64,000 bases of DNA from Agaribacter marinus (GTDB taxonomy: Bacteria; Pseudomonadota; Gammaproteobacteria; Enterobacterales; Alteromonadaceae): contig NZ_BSOT01000019.1 of assembly GCF_030160655.1 (NCBI RefSeq), positions 186,001 to 250,000 on the forward strand, written 5' to 3'. The notes under the pieces are model-generated. The model worked only from the letters and a program-made list of their open reading frames with translations. It was not told the DNA's origin and did no database searches. Positions 16,662 to 26,459 of this stretch are shown here, piece by piece (the stretch's first letter is position 1; every line of letters begins with the position of its first letter). Position numbers and translations under genes: made by a program.

Positions 16662-18497
16662 GTGATGCAAAAGACCTTTTCCAATATTATTTTTTTTGTC
16701 GCCCTAATCGCTGTATTCCTTGTTGCGATACTACTCAACAATCTGTTGTTTAAAGGCGTGAGTGTTGATTTAACCGAGAATAAAGTTTACTCACTGTCAA
16801 GTGGGACTAAAGACATACTGTCAGAGTTAGAGGAGCCAGTGAATCTATATTTTTTCTTCTCTGATGATGCTAGCAAAGGGATGACTGCCATCCGGAATTA
16901 TGCGGTACAAGTTGAAACATTGCTGAAGAAATACGAGCAGCTAGCAGGTGGTAAAATAAACCTTGAAATAGTGGATCCTGCGCCTTTTTCGGAAGACGAG
17001 GATAGGGCGGCTACGTTTGGCTTAACTGCGGCAACAGTGGGTAGCGCTGGTGAAAGCATCTATTTTGGTTTAGCTGGCACCAATGCGCTAGATGATGCAA
17101 TGGTTATCGGTTTTTTTGACCCCTCAAAAGAATCGTTTCTAGAATACGATATTAGTAAACTCGTCCATCAATTGAGTAGCCCCGAATTAGCTAAAGTCGC
17201 TATTGTTACTAGCTTAGCGTTAGAAGGTGGTCAAAACCCCATGACCGGTCAGCAAGACCCGCCAAATGTCATATTTACGCAGTTGTCTCAGTTATTTGAT
17301 GTAACACTTGTAAACGAAGTTGAAGATACACTACCAGAAGACTCACAAGTATTGATTCTATGGCACCCTCAGAATGTTTCCGATGCCTTACTATACAATA
17401 TTGATCAGTATTTGCTTAAAGGCGTTAAGGCAATTGCATTTATCGATCCTCATTTTGAATCGGATCAAATGTCACCGATGGGGGCAGTCGGCGCAAATAG
17501 TTCATTAACGAGTGTGTTGGGTAAGTATGGTATTAGCGTTAAGGATGATGAGTTGATATTAGATGCACAACTCGGCTTAGAGATTCGAGGTCAGCAAAAC
17601 AATGTCGTTCGGCATGTTGGGTATTTGGGCTTGGGCAATGCACAGATTAATAGTGACGACATTACAACCGCAGATTTAGACACGCTTAATGGTGCTTCAT
17701 TTGGTGCTGTTACGATAGACGCCGATAATACGCTATCGTTGATGCCTCTCATATCGAGTTCAGAAAATACGTTCACAATAAATACAAATGACTATGCAAC
17801 ACAGCGGTCTCCGGACGCTTTGTTAGACCTTGCCTCGCCATTTGATCAACAAGCTGTTTTAGCTGCGCGTGTTACGGGTAAGGTCACTTCCGCTTATACT
17901 GATAACGTAGAGGCACAGAAAGATGGTTTTATTGGTGAATCTGAGGACTTCAATATTGCCGTTATCGCCGATGCTGATTTGTTGGCGGATAGATTTTGGG
18001 TGCAACAAAGTAGTTTCTTTGGACAAACGGTTTACTCGCCTTTTGCTAATAACGGCGATTTTGTTACTAACTTAGTTGAAAATTTTGCCGGGAGCGAAGG
18101 TTTAATTGGTATTCGTAGTCGAGGCACTTTTGCGCGCCCCTTTGATAAGGTTCAAGCCTTGGCGGTTCAAGCGGAAGAGAAATTCAGAGAACAAGAGCAA
18201 TTGCTACAAGCGCAACTCGAACAAACAGAAGCACAATTGGCCCAAATTCAGAGTCAACAAACGGATAGTTTGACGATATCGCCTGAGCAACAGGCGGCGA
18301 TTGATGAGTTTATCGCTCAACGAGTAAATATTCGGAAAGCGTTGCGAGATGTGCAATTCCAATTAGACAAAGACATTGACTCATTGGGTAATAAGCTGGC
18401 TATATTGAATATTGTTGTAGCGCCACTTGCTTTGGTTTTGTTGTTGTTTTTAACCGCGCGCCTATTTAGCAAACGCGCACCTGTCGCTAAACAATAG
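16662..18497 (+). CDS. GldG-like ABC system auxiliary protein
   Basis: A 611-residue protein with an N-terminal membrane anchor (about residues 8-28), a large periplasmic GldG/ABC-auxiliary domain, and a C-terminal anchor (about 580-600). The opening VSVDLTENKVYSLSSGTKDIL with PVNLYFFFSDD and KINLEIVDPAPFSEDED is typical. A Gln-rich helical segment at about residues 505-560 (KFREQEQLLQAQLEQTEAQL) is likely a coiled coil. The start may be the GTG at 16662 or the adjacent ATG at 16665. It follows the permease without a gap. Confidence 0.88.
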   Translation: MMQKTFSNIIFFVALIAVFLVAILLNNLLFKGVSVDLTENKVYSLSSGTKDILSELEEPVNLYFFFSDDASKGMTAIRNYAVQVETLLKKYEQLAGGKINLEIVDPAPFSEDEDRAATFGLTAATVGSAGESIYFGLAGTNALDDAMVIGFFDPSKESFLEYDISKLVHQLSSPELAKVAIVTSLALEGGQNPMTGQQDPPNVIFTQLSQLFDVTLVNEVEDTLPEDSQVLILWHPQNVSDALLYNIDQYLLKGVKAIAFIDPHFESDQMSPMGAVGANSSLTSVLGKYGISVKDDELILDAQLGLEIRGQQNNVVRHVGYLGLGNAQINSDDITTADLDTLNGASFGAVTIDADNTLSLMPLISSSENTFTINTNDYATQRSPDALLDLASPFDQQAVLAARVTGKVTSAYTDNVEAQKDGFIGESEDFNIAVIADADLLADRFWVQQSSFFGQTVYSPFANNGDFVTNLVENFAGSEGLIGIRSRGTFARPFDKVQALAVQAEEKFREQEQLLQAQLEQTEAQLAQIQSQQTDSLTISPEQQAAIDEFIAQRVNIRKALRDVQFQLDKDIDSLGNKLAILNIVVAPLALVLLLFLTARLFSKRAPVAKQ

Positions 18498-18506
18498 GAG
18501 GATGTT

Positions 18507-19520
18507 ATGCAGAAGCAATTAATTGCAATACTTATTGTGCTAGTTGTTTTGGTCGCGGGCGCTGTGTTGTCTTTGAATATGGAGCAGAAAGATATTGATC
18601 CCGCAGATGACTCAAATCAAGCACTCATCAATGCGAGTTTTCGCGATGCTGACCTTATCGCTGTGCGCATAGAAAATGCTGGTGGTCTTCTTTTTCAAGC
18701 GAGCAAGCAAACTGACAATAATACTTGGTATGCAACGCACCTCGCAGACGACTTACCATACCCTATTGAAAAGTCCTTACTTGCCTCGTTTGTTCAAACA
18801 TCAATGGATGCAAATTTAGTGGAGGCTAAGAGTAAACGTGCTGAAAATCGCGCGCGTTTAGGACTCTCTGCAATTACCGAGTCTGACTCGGCAGCGACTT
18901 TGGTTAATCTCGAGTTTTCAACGGGTAAGGTAGCGCTACTGTTAGGTAATCAAGCCAGTATCCAAAATGGTCAGTATTTAAGGTACGCTGATGAAAGCCA
19001 AATGTGGCTGACGGATAAATCCTTTAGTTTGCCATCTGACCAGTATGCTTGGCTCTCACCAAACATGCTAAATCTTGAGTTAGCAGATGTTAAATCACTT
19101 AAACGACTTGGAGATGAAACTGCTTGGGTTATACGATCCAAAGAGCCAGCAGATACGGGTGATTCTGGTTTTGTACTTGAAAACTTTAACGAGGAAGAAG
19201 ATGAATTGCGCTTTGCTTCAATCGTAGATGACGTTGTTGAAAGTGTTATGTCGCTCGACTTTATTTCAGTGAGCACAATGACAGCGGAACAGTGGCAAGA
19301 CAATGCAATTTTAGCGTCTTACGAGATTGAAGATATTCAGGGAAATATTCATTCGCTCAGACTAATACAGGAAAGCGAGCGGTATTTTGCACATTTTAAT
19401 ACCCATGGAGAACAAGCCTATGTAAATGAGTGGGTGTATGAGCTTCAGGATTATCAAGCACGTGAATTGCTCAAAACCTTTGATGATTTTTTGGTTGAAA
19501 AACCTGTCGAGGCTGAATAG
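18507..19520 (+). CDS. DUF4340 domain protein
   Basis: A 337-residue protein with one N-terminal membrane helix (about residues 4-24) and a periplasmic domain of the DUF4340 type, repeatedly found last in GldA-F-G-like operons. The region AENRARLGLSAITESDSAA, then VNLEFSTGKVALLLGNQASI, is the typical family part. An AGGAGG-like site (taggaggatg) precedes the ATG, 9 bp after the GldG-like stop. It probably completes the ABC complex on the periplasmic side. Confidence 0.87.
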   Translation: MQKQLIAILIVLVVLVAGAVLSLNMEQKDIDPADDSNQALINASFRDADLIAVRIENAGGLLFQASKQTDNNTWYATHLADDLPYPIEKSLLASFVQTSMDANLVEAKSKRAENRARLGLSAITESDSAATLVNLEFSTGKVALLLGNQASIQNGQYLRYADESQMWLTDKSFSLPSDQYAWLSPNMLNLELADVKSLKRLGDETAWVIRSKEPADTGDSGFVLENFNEEEDELRFASIVDDVVESVMSLDFISVSTMTAEQWQDNAILASYEIEDIQGNIHSLRLIQESERYFAHFNTHGEQAYVNEWVYELQDYQARELLKTFDDFLVEKPVEAE

Positions 19521-19745
19521 TTTCAGCTTGTTATTACTATGTGCTAATTTGAGTTAGGCGAATAAACGCAATTACTAGGTTTATAAATGAGGATCAAAAG
19601 GAGCCGGCTTAAGTTTATTCACTTTATTGCGACCACCATGGTAGAGTTAAATAAAAGACGTATATACTTTATATTTGTGCTTAACTTACTTTCTTGTTGA
19701 TGTTCGTTATTTAGGCGAGATATTACAAACAAACGGAACTAACCT

Positions 19746-20759
19746 ATGAGAGCGGGTCCTTCAATCTTTCTATTCATGTGCCTTTTTACATGTGTTTCTT
19801 TTAACAGTCTAGCGGAATCTCCCATCGCATTTGCAATACACGGAGGTGCTGGAACTATTACTAAAGCTAACTTAACGAGTGAAAAAGAACAGGAATACCG
19901 CGCCAAATTAAGAGAATCGGTCACCGCAGGTTATGCGGTGTTGAAACAAGGCGGGACTAGCGAAGAGGCAGTCATTAAGGCGATTCAAATCATGGAAGAA
20001 TCGCCTTTGTTTAACGCGGGTGTTGGCGCCGTATTTACGTGGGATGAAAATCATGAACTCGATGCGTCTATCATGCGAGGGCAGGACAAACAGGCTGGGG
20101 CAGTCGCCGGAGTTAAAAACATCAAAAGTCCTATTGCTGCTGCTCAGGCGGTAATGAATGAATCAGTGCATGTCATGCTCAGTGGGAAAGGGGCAGATGA
20201 TTTTGCTCGGCAGCAAGGATTGGCAATGGTCGAGAATAGCGTTTTCAATACTAAGCGCCGCAAAGATGCACTCAAAAAGGTAAAAGCGAACATACTGAGC
20301 AATGACCATGCTATGTACCTTAGCCCCGATGTTGTTGATTATAAGTTTGGTACCGTTGGCGCAGTAGCCCTCGATAAACATGGGAATCTTGCCGCAGGCA
20401 CGTCAACCGGAGGGATGACTGCAAAGCGCTGGGGGCGTATAGGTGACTCTCCCATTATCGGCGCTGGAACTTGGGCTGATAACGAGAGTTGCGCCGTATC
20501 AGCGACGGGGCATGGCGAGTATTTTATTCGTCATCAGGTTGCTGCGGATATTTGTAGTCGAGTGAAATACAGCAATAAAACGATATTAGAAGCCGGGCAT
20601 GAAGTCATTCACAAGGTACTTTCGCCTGATGCTGGCTCCGGCGGCGTCATTATTATCGATACACAGGGAAACATTGCTATGCCATTTAACTCCGCTGGCA
20701 TGTATCGAGCAAGTGTCGATGTCGAGGGGAGGGTGAGTGTTCAGATTTACGCGGAGTAG
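19746..20759 (+). CDS. Isoaspartyl peptidase / plant-type L-asparaginase
   Basis: A 337-residue N-terminal-nucleophile hydrolase made as a precursor that cleaves itself before Thr203 in the GTVGAVALD motif. It removes beta-aspartyl residues from isoaspartyl peptides and hydrolyses asparagine. Family features are AFAIHGGAGTI at the mature N-terminus, NAGVGAVFTWDENHELDASIM, STGGMTAKRWGRIGDSPIIG and GTWADN. It begins with a signal peptide ending near SLAES (about residue 24), so it is periplasmic. It stands alone, converging on the response regulator gene. Confidence 0.93.
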   Translation: MRAGPSIFLFMCLFTCVSFNSLAESPIAFAIHGGAGTITKANLTSEKEQEYRAKLRESVTAGYAVLKQGGTSEEAVIKAIQIMEESPLFNAGVGAVFTWDENHELDASIMRGQDKQAGAVAGVKNIKSPIAAAQAVMNESVHVMLSGKGADDFARQQGLAMVENSVFNTKRRKDALKKVKANILSNDHAMYLSPDVVDYKFGTVGAVALDKHGNLAAGTSTGGMTAKRWGRIGDSPIIGAGTWADNESCAVSATGHGEYFIRHQVAADICSRVKYSNKTILEAGHEVIHKVLSPDAGSGGVIIIDTQGNIAMPFNSAGMYRASVDVEGRVSVQIYAE

Positions 20760-20791
20760 TGTGTTCAAGGCTTTAGTAGTATGTATCAACC

Positions 20792-21430
20792 TCAGCTCAT
20801 TATTCCTTGTTGCCATGCCATCACGGCTGCTTGGGTTCGGTCGCGGAGTTGCAGTTTACTTAAAATATTGCTTACATGGCTGCGCACCGTTTTGATACTG
20901 ATAAACAACTGTTCACTTATTTCTGTATTGTTTAAGCCTTGTGCTATTAGTTTCAAAATAGCCTGCTCTCGCTCTGTTAGAGAGATGAAAGGATCAATGG
21001 CAGGTTTGTAGTGCTCTTTCAAAATACGATTTGCGACAATTGGCGACAGAACCGTTTGCTTATTTGCGGCTTTGACGATTGCGTCCACTAGGTCAACAGG
21101 GCTTACGTCCTTCAACAAGTATGATAAAGCCCCCGACGCTAATGCTGGAAAAATGTAATCATCTTGATAGTAAGACGTCAGGATAATTATTTCGCAGTTT
21201 GGTATTTGTTGTTTTATTGCTTCTGTTGCTTCAATGCCGCTATGATGATGCTCAAGCTGTAAGTCCATTAGAATTACATCTGGTTTTATCGTTTTGGCTA
21301 CCGAGATTGCAGACTTTGAAGAATCTGCTTCGCCAACAATGCGTATATTTTCCTGCGTGTTGATAAAGCTATTGATGCCTTGGCGAACTATTTCATGATC
21401 ATCCACTGTCATAACGCGAATAATTTTCAC
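20792..21430 (-). CDS. NarL/LiaR-type response regulator
   Basis: A 212-residue response regulator. The receiver has the acidic pair D10-D11, phospho-acceptor D56 in VILMDLQ, T85 and K107. The C-terminal LuxR-type HTH covers about residues 148-205 (LTEREQAILKLIAQGLNNTEISEQLFISIKTVRSHV). Its start overlaps the histidine kinase stop by four bases. The pair is divergent from an ABC exporter of the antibiotic-immunity type, which is its probable target by analogy with similar loci. Confidence 0.92.
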   Translation of the reverse strand: MKIIRVMTVDDHEIVRQGINSFINTQENIRIVGEADSSKSAISVAKTIKPDVILMDLQLEHHHSGIEATEAIKQQIPNCEIIILTSYYQDDYIFPALASGALSYLLKDVSPVDLVDAIVKAANKQTVLSPIVANRILKEHYKPAIDPFISLTEREQAILKLIAQGLNNTEISEQLFISIKTVRSHVSNILSKLQLRDRTQAAVMAWQQGIMS

Positions 21431-22875
21431 ACTGTATCCTCTGTTAAGGGTACTTGTATTGCTATGCTAAAACCAATTTCATCATGCGTTTCAATCAATA
21501 AGGTTCCAGCATTGAACTCAACGTTTGATTTTAGTATTTTTAGACCTTGACCCAATGAGGTACAACTAGCATTGTTACCGTTGTCTTGAATACTTAGATA
21601 TATCGTTTTTTTGTCCATCCAAACGTTTATTGATACTTCTGTCGCGTTACTGTGCTTATGTATATTCTGCAAAGCTTCCCTTGTCGCTTGGTTACATATT
21701 TCGCGGATAGGCGCAGGGAGTTTGAGTTCGGTATCTAAGGTAATTTCATACTCAACAGTTAATGAATGCACGGCCTGCCAGTCCTGTATTAAGTTTTCAA
21801 GTTGGTTTCTTATTGGTGTGTTTGTTTCTGGGCGGTGCAATGTTGAGACCAAGGCGTTTATTTTGTCAAAAATAGCTTGGTTTTGCTTAGCAATTAAATC
21901 AATCAGGGATTTAGTTTGTGCAGTGTCTGATTCTAATACTTGACGGCAAGTTGCTAAATTGAGGTTATTGGCAAACAACTGCTGTTTAACTGTATCATGT
22001 AGTTCGGCCGCCAGTACATTGCGGTGTTGTAGTATGTGTAGTTGATGGTCTGCTTGAATATTTTTTGCTAGCTCATCTGCCATCTTATTAAGGCGGCGAA
22101 AGCTTATCCCCAATTCGTCATTACTAGACAGCTCAATTTTATGATGCAATTCCCCCTTTGACCAAAAGGCAATCGTTGTGTAAAGGTGGTTTAGGCGATA
22201 CTTTAACTGCTTACCCGCAAAAAAAATGATACAGAAGCCACAAGGTAAAACAAATATTAATGGTATCAATGAATTGATGAGTGCGTCGGGGAATAGATGA
22301 TTTTGCAAAAAGTGTAAATTAGTTGATTCAAATTGCGCGTCAGGCCATTGTAGTAAAAACATTGCTATTGCGCTGATTTGACTTTCAGAGTTTATTATCG
22401 GGCGAATGTAAACGTGATTCTTGTCATATCTCTCTAGGCCAGTGTTATAGTGCCCAACTATGCTATCACTTAAGTCATCACGCGAACGAATTGGTACCTG
22501 AGCGCCTACGTCACCCTCAACAAAGGAAAAATCTCCGACTTGTGCTAGTAGTGTCGAATCCTTTGAAATTAATGCGACACCATTTACGTCAACCTCATAC
22601 TCTCTGTTATTAAAAGAAAATGACATGCTTGGCTGGGTAAAAACATTACCCAATTGCTGTTCCATCATCATTTTGTTTTCGTCGTTTTTTACAATTTGTT
22701 CTAATTTTGCTTGTACTTTGTTGAACCACGCATCTAATTCAATATTTGGTTGTGTGTTCCGATCAATCATGAAGATTTGGGCAATATAGAACATAAGCGA
22801 TAACAAATACGCGACGACTGTCAGTGCCAAGGTTAGCTTGAACGTTAATGATTGATAAAACTTAATTTTAGTCAT
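21427..22875 (-). CDS. Sensor histidine kinase, HisKA_3 type
   Basis: A 482-residue membrane kinase. It has two membrane helices (about residues 12-33 and 198-220) flanking a periplasmic sensor of about 160 residues, a HAMP-like linker (about 221-275), and a HisKA_3 dimerisation domain with the phospho-acceptor His in AAELHDTVKQQLFANN (near 290). The ATPase domain follows (REICNQATREALQNIHKHSN, DNGNN, GQGLKIL). The sensor shows no domain I can name. It is translationally coupled to the response regulator. Confidence 0.9.
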   Translation of the reverse strand: MTKIKFYQSLTFKLTLALTVVAYLLSLMFYIAQIFMIDRNTQPNIELDAWFNKVQAKLEQIVKNDENKMMMEQQLGNVFTQPSMSFSFNNREYEVDVNGVALISKDSTLLAQVGDFSFVEGDVGAQVPIRSRDDLSDSIVGHYNTGLERYDKNHVYIRPIINSESQISAIAMFLLQWPDAQFESTNLHFLQNHLFPDALINSLIPLIFVLPCGFCIIFFAGKQLKYRLNHLYTTIAFWSKGELHHKIELSSNDELGISFRRLNKMADELAKNIQADHQLHILQHRNVLAAELHDTVKQQLFANNLNLATCRQVLESDTAQTKSLIDLIAKQNQAIFDKINALVSTLHRPETNTPIRNQLENLIQDWQAVHSLTVEYEITLDTELKLPAPIREICNQATREALQNIHKHSNATEVSINVWMDKKTIYLSIQDNGNNASCTSLGQGLKILKSNVEFNAGTLLIETHDEIGFSIAIQVPLTEDTV

Positions 22876-23024
22876 AGTACTTATTTGTGATTACGTCGCT
22901 CCAACCTTACTTCATTCTTAGCTTCATTTCATCGGTCTAGAGACCTAGATAAGATCATCATCCAAACCGATGCATAAAGGCTTATATTACTTTTTAATAT
23001 TTGTATTACTGAATAAATAAGCCA

Positions 23025-23939
23025 ATGAATATGAATGTAATAGAGTTTAATCAGGTATCAAAGTCCTTCCAGTATCACAAAGTGTTAAGCGATGTCACTT
23101 TTTCAGTTGCTCAAAATAGTGTTTTTGGCTTTTTAGGCAATAACGGCGCGGGTAAGTCTACAGTAATCAAGTTGATGCTTGGTATGCTCAACCCTAGTCA
23201 TGGTGAAATTAGACTATTTAATCAACCTGTGAAACAGGTACTTCCCGCTGGTTTTGTGAACATTGGATGTATCGTTGATACGCCCGTTTTGTATGAAAAT
23301 TTAACAGCGAGCGAGTTTCTTTCATTTTCTCAAAGATTAAAAAACCTTCCACGCAAAGAAATTGAGCGTGTGCTAGAAGTCGTCGACCTTTCAGCTTATA
23401 AAAAACAGTCAATATCCGGCTATTCCTTGGGTATGAAACAACGGCTGGCCATTGCCAACACGCTTTTAGGATCACCAAAGTTGCTGATATTAGATGAGCC
23501 AACTAATGGCTTAGATCCCCAAGGTATGCAAGACATGCGTGAATTACTTAAATATTTGCCGGAAAGAGCAGGGTGTACTGTTTTTGTGTCAAGTCACCTG
23601 CTATCGGAAATTGAGAGAATAGCAAGCCATATCGCTGTAATTCATGGGGGAGAAATCGTTAAACAAGACAGTTTAGACAATTTGAAGGGCACAAGTGGTG
23701 AGCTGAGGATTTCTTGCCTAGCACTTTCAAAAGCAAATGTCGTTTTATCGAATGCCAATTTCCATTGCTCTTCTGACCAAGATGGAGATTTGTTGGTATC
23801 CAAAGTCACACGAGAAGAATGCGCTCAGGTGCACCATTTACTATCGAAGAACAAAGTGGATTTTTGGCAGTCGAGCTTTTGCCAACAGTCTTTAGAAAAT
23901 GTGTTTATGAAAGTAAGCCACCAGAAGGCAGCAAGTTAA
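23025..23939 (+). CDS. ABC transporter ATPase, BcrA/immunity type
   Basis: A 304-residue ATPase with Walker A GNNGAGKST (about residues 38-46), signature SGYSLGMKQRLAIANTLL, Walker B LLILDEPTNGLDP and switch His in VSSHLLSEI. It resembles the bacitracin- and lantibiotic-immunity ATPases (BcrA, MutF, EpiF group). It starts 150 bp from the divergent kinase gene and is followed 22 bp later by its permease. The system may export or relieve a membrane-active peptide; that is an inference. Confidence 0.88.
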   Translation: MNMNVIEFNQVSKSFQYHKVLSDVTFSVAQNSVFGFLGNNGAGKSTVIKLMLGMLNPSHGEIRLFNQPVKQVLPAGFVNIGCIVDTPVLYENLTASEFLSFSQRLKNLPRKEIERVLEVVDLSAYKKQSISGYSLGMKQRLAIANTLLGSPKLLILDEPTNGLDPQGMQDMRELLKYLPERAGCTVFVSSHLLSEIERIASHIAVIHGGEIVKQDSLDNLKGTSGELRISCLALSKANVVLSNANFHCSSDQDGDLLVSKVTREECAQVHHLLSKNKVDFWQSSFCQQSLENVFMKVSHQKAAS

Positions 23940-23961
23940 CGGTAATTAAGGACTTTTTCGC

Positions 23962-24702
23962 ATGATGGCGACAAAATTACTATTGATTGAACTGACTAAA
24001 TTGAAACGATCACAAGCACTTTTAATGACTTTTTTATGTCCGTTGAGTATTGTGGGCTTACAGTTTTTGATGGTACTTGAACGTGGTGGCAGAGTAGTTG
24101 CTGAAAAAGGCTGGATAAGCTATTGGTATGGAGTGACCAACCTTTGGTACATGTTAATGTTACCACTATTTGTAGCGCTTATTACGACCTTGATTAACGC
24201 TACAGAGCACAGAAGTAACGGTTGGCGATTTATGGCGACGATGCCAGTTAAACGGTGGCAGTTATTTGTTGTAAAAGCCTTTATTAGTTGGCTATGCATT
24301 GGATTTGCTGTTGCATTGATGTATCTATTTGCAAGCGCTAGTATTTTATGTTTGATCTTAATTGGATATGAAGCAACAACACCTTTCTCTGCTCCCTTTG
24401 TATTCGATTTGCCGAAAGTGATGCTTTCAATTGTACCAATTGTGGTGATTGGTCATATTGTTAGCTGGTTGTTTAGCAGCATAGTGCTACCCCTAGTTAT
24501 TGGTATCACCATGACGGTTATCGCTGTCACTGTTGCCAACTCAACATACTGGCTATATGACCCATGGACTTATCATTTGGCTGTCACCTTGTTCAGTTAT
24601 GATGATTCCTCTAACCTAGCTTCTATATGGGGGGGAGTGTTCGGTTTAACGTTGCTAAGCGTCGGCGCTACAATACTAAATAAGCGGGATATAGTGGACT
24701 AG
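23962..24702 (+). CDS. ABC-2 permease, lantibiotic-immunity type
   Basis: A 246-residue protein with six predicted membrane helices. The cytoplasmic start LIELTKLKRSQALLMTFLCP and the WRFMATMPVKRWQLFVVKA loop after the second helix are like those of MutE/EpiE-type immunity permeases. It pairs with the ATPase upstream and converges on the DUF1415 gene. It ends with a charged KRDIVD tail. Confidence 0.82.
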   Translation: MMATKLLLIELTKLKRSQALLMTFLCPLSIVGLQFLMVLERGGRVVAEKGWISYWYGVTNLWYMLMLPLFVALITTLINATEHRSNGWRFMATMPVKRWQLFVVKAFISWLCIGFAVALMYLFASASILCLILIGYEATTPFSAPFVFDLPKVMLSIVPIVVIGHIVSWLFSSIVLPLVIGITMTVIAVTVANSTYWLYDPWTYHLAVTLFSYDDSSNLASIWGGVFGLTLLSVGATILNKRDIVD

Positions 24703-24720
24703 GAACTACCTAGTGTGTAT

Positions 24721-25263
24721 CTAATACTCATTCAGGTATTGTCTAAAAAAACTGATGCCCAGTTTTTCCGCGTGAGATATGTTTCGTTCGGGTATACCTT
24801 CGGGGTTTGGGTAATGCTTAAGTACGCGACTTAATGAGTCTTCTCTGAGTATATGGATAAGCGGGTACGGTGAGCGATTAGTGTAATGGCTAGGACTATC
24901 TGGGGGCTCACCTTCAAATAGATAGTTGGGATGGAAGCTAGCAAACTGATAAATACCTTCAAATTCAGCTTTTTTGGCAACGAAATTGACTTCCTCAAGT
25001 AAATCTAGATAGCGCTGAAAGTCATCAAACCCTTTCGTAAAAGCGAGTAAAGTTGTATCTATTTGGCTACTATCATGCGCAGTTAACGCATCACATTCTT
25101 TTAACACGTCTGAAACAGCCGCAGTTAGCGACGTGTTATCGGATAAGGTGAGCTTTATTCGTTGCTTTATTCTAACGTTTTTTGCGAAAGGACAAAAGTT
25201 TTGGCCTATAATCACCTCATCTAGCCACGTATATATTTTTTTCTCTATCGTCGGTGCAGACAT
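24721..25263 (-). CDS. DUF1415 protein
   Basis: A 180-residue soluble protein of the DUF1415 family, found widely in gammaproteobacteria without a known function. Conserved segments are WLDEVIIGQNFCPFAKN at about residues 14-30, FASFHPNYLFEGEPPDSPSHYTNRSPYP near 110-135, and LIHILRED. The invariant Cys, His and Asp residues suggest a metal or catalytic site, which I cannot prove. It is 8 bp downstream of folD and probably co-transcribed. Confidence 0.88.
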   Translation of the reverse strand: MSAPTIEKKIYTWLDEVIIGQNFCPFAKNVRIKQRIKLTLSDNTSLTAAVSDVLKECDALTAHDSSQIDTTLLAFTKGFDDFQRYLDLLEEVNFVAKKAEFEGIYQFASFHPNYLFEGEPPDSPSHYTNRSPYPLIHILREDSLSRVLKHYPNPEGIPERNISHAEKLGISFFRQYLNEY

Positions 25264-25271
25264 GTGCGGCT

Positions 25272-26129
25272 TTATTCCGAATGAAACTTTACGTAGGCTT
25301 CCAATGTGTTTTCAATAAGGCTCGCTACTGTCATTGGACCTACGCCGCCAGGAACAGGTGTAATCCACCCCGCGTGTTTTTTCGCTACGTCGAAGTCCAC
25401 ATCCCCCGTTAGGGAACCATCCTCTAGGCGGTTTATGCCAACGTCAATTACAATAGCGCCTATCTTAATCCAATCGCCAGGGATAAATTTAGGTTTGCCT
25501 ACGGCAACCACTAAAAGATCTGCTTGTTTTACCAATTCGGACAAATTGCGAGTGAATTTGTGACATGTGGTCACAGTGCAACCCGCAAGCAATAATTCGA
25601 GGCCCATTGGACGCCCTACAATATTTGAAGCGCCGACGATAACTGCATGCATTCCTTTGATTGGTTTTTTTGTCGACTCAATCATTGTCATGATGCCCTT
25701 AGGTGTACAAGGGCGTAACGCTGGCATACGCTGCGCTAGACGACCGATGTTGTATGGGTGAAAACCGTCAACATCTTTATGTGGATGAATGCGTTCTAAT
25801 ATCGGATCAGGGTCCAAACCTGCGGGTAAAGGTAGTTGTAGCAATATGCCATCTATTTCAGCATCTCCATTTAACTCATCGACGAGGGCTAAAAGAGATT
25901 CCTGTGCGGTGTCAGGTGGTAATTTGTACTCTTTTGAAACGAAGCCTACTTCTGCACACGCTTTTGTTTTATTTGCCACATACACTTGTGACGCAGGATT
26001 TTCGCCTACCAATATTACCGCTAGTCCGGGAGTGCGACGTTCTGCTTCTTTTATATTATCGACAGATACTTTAATGGTTTCTCTTACTTGTTTGGCAATC
26101 TGCTTGCCATTGATTAGTTGTGCGCTCAT
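25272..26129 (-). CDS. folD: Bifunctional methylenetetrahydrofolate dehydrogenase/cyclohydrolase
   Basis: A 285-residue cytosolic enzyme that interconverts 5,10-methylene- and 10-formyl-tetrahydrofolate with NADP. The family patterns are [14 protein letters not shown] with the catalytic Lys, [23 protein letters not shown], the nucleotide-binding [16 protein letters not shown] and [15 protein letters not shown]. Length is as in E. coli (288). It is followed by DUF1415 and divergent from the tRNA cluster. Confidence 0.97.
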   Translation of the reverse strand: MSAQLINGKQIAKQVRETIKVSVDNIKEAERRTPGLAVILVGENPASQVYVANKTKACAEVGFVSKEYKLPPDTAQESLLALVDELNGDAEIDGILLQLPLPAGLDPDPILERIHPHKDVDGFHPYNIGRLAQRMPALRPCTPKGIMTMIESTKKPIKGMHAVIVGASNIVGRPMGLELLLAGCTVTTCHKFTRNLSELVKQADLLVVAVGKPKFIPGDWIKIGAIVIDVGINRLEDGSLTGDVDFDVAKKHAGWITPVPGGVGPMTVASLIENTLEAYVKFHSE

Positions 26130-26284
26130 TTAGGATAGGGAAGGATGTCTCAAAAAGTTGGGCTATTGTACCTTGTTGTTAGATCAAATAACAAATGCTG
26201 CCAATGGTTAAGAATAAAAATAAATCAATACTTGTTTGCTTTTTCAACATATTAAAAAAAACCACTTTTGCTATCAAAAAATGT

Positions 26285-26313
26285 TTGACGCCATGGCATC
26301 ATCTCGGTAATAT
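26285..26313 (+). promoter_or_regulatory. Promoter of the tRNA cluster
   Basis: TTGACG (26285-26290) and TAATAT (26308-26313) are spaced by 17 bp, a near-consensus sigma-70 promoter, 44 bp before the first tRNA. The bases after the -10 are GC-rich (GCGCCCCCCG), the discriminator typical of stable-RNA promoters under stringent control. Confidence 0.75.
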
Positions 26314-26357
26314 GCGCCCCCCGTAGCGGTAGAGCTTTTACCGTTACAGCAAACAGT

Positions 26358-26434
26358 CGGTGAGTGGCGCAGCTTGGTAGCGCACTTGGTTTGGGTCCAA
26401 GGGGTCGTAGGTTCAAATCCTATCTCACCGACCA
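26358..26434 (+). tRNA. tRNA-Pro (TGG), first copy
   Basis: A complete 77-nt cloverleaf with acceptor CGGTGAG/CTCACCG, anticodon TGG in CTTGGTTTGGGTCCAAG, T-loop TTCAAAT and encoded CCA. It is identical to the copy at 26769-26845. Confidence 0.96.
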
Positions 26435-26459
26435 CTTTTTGCTTGAAAGTGATTACAGC

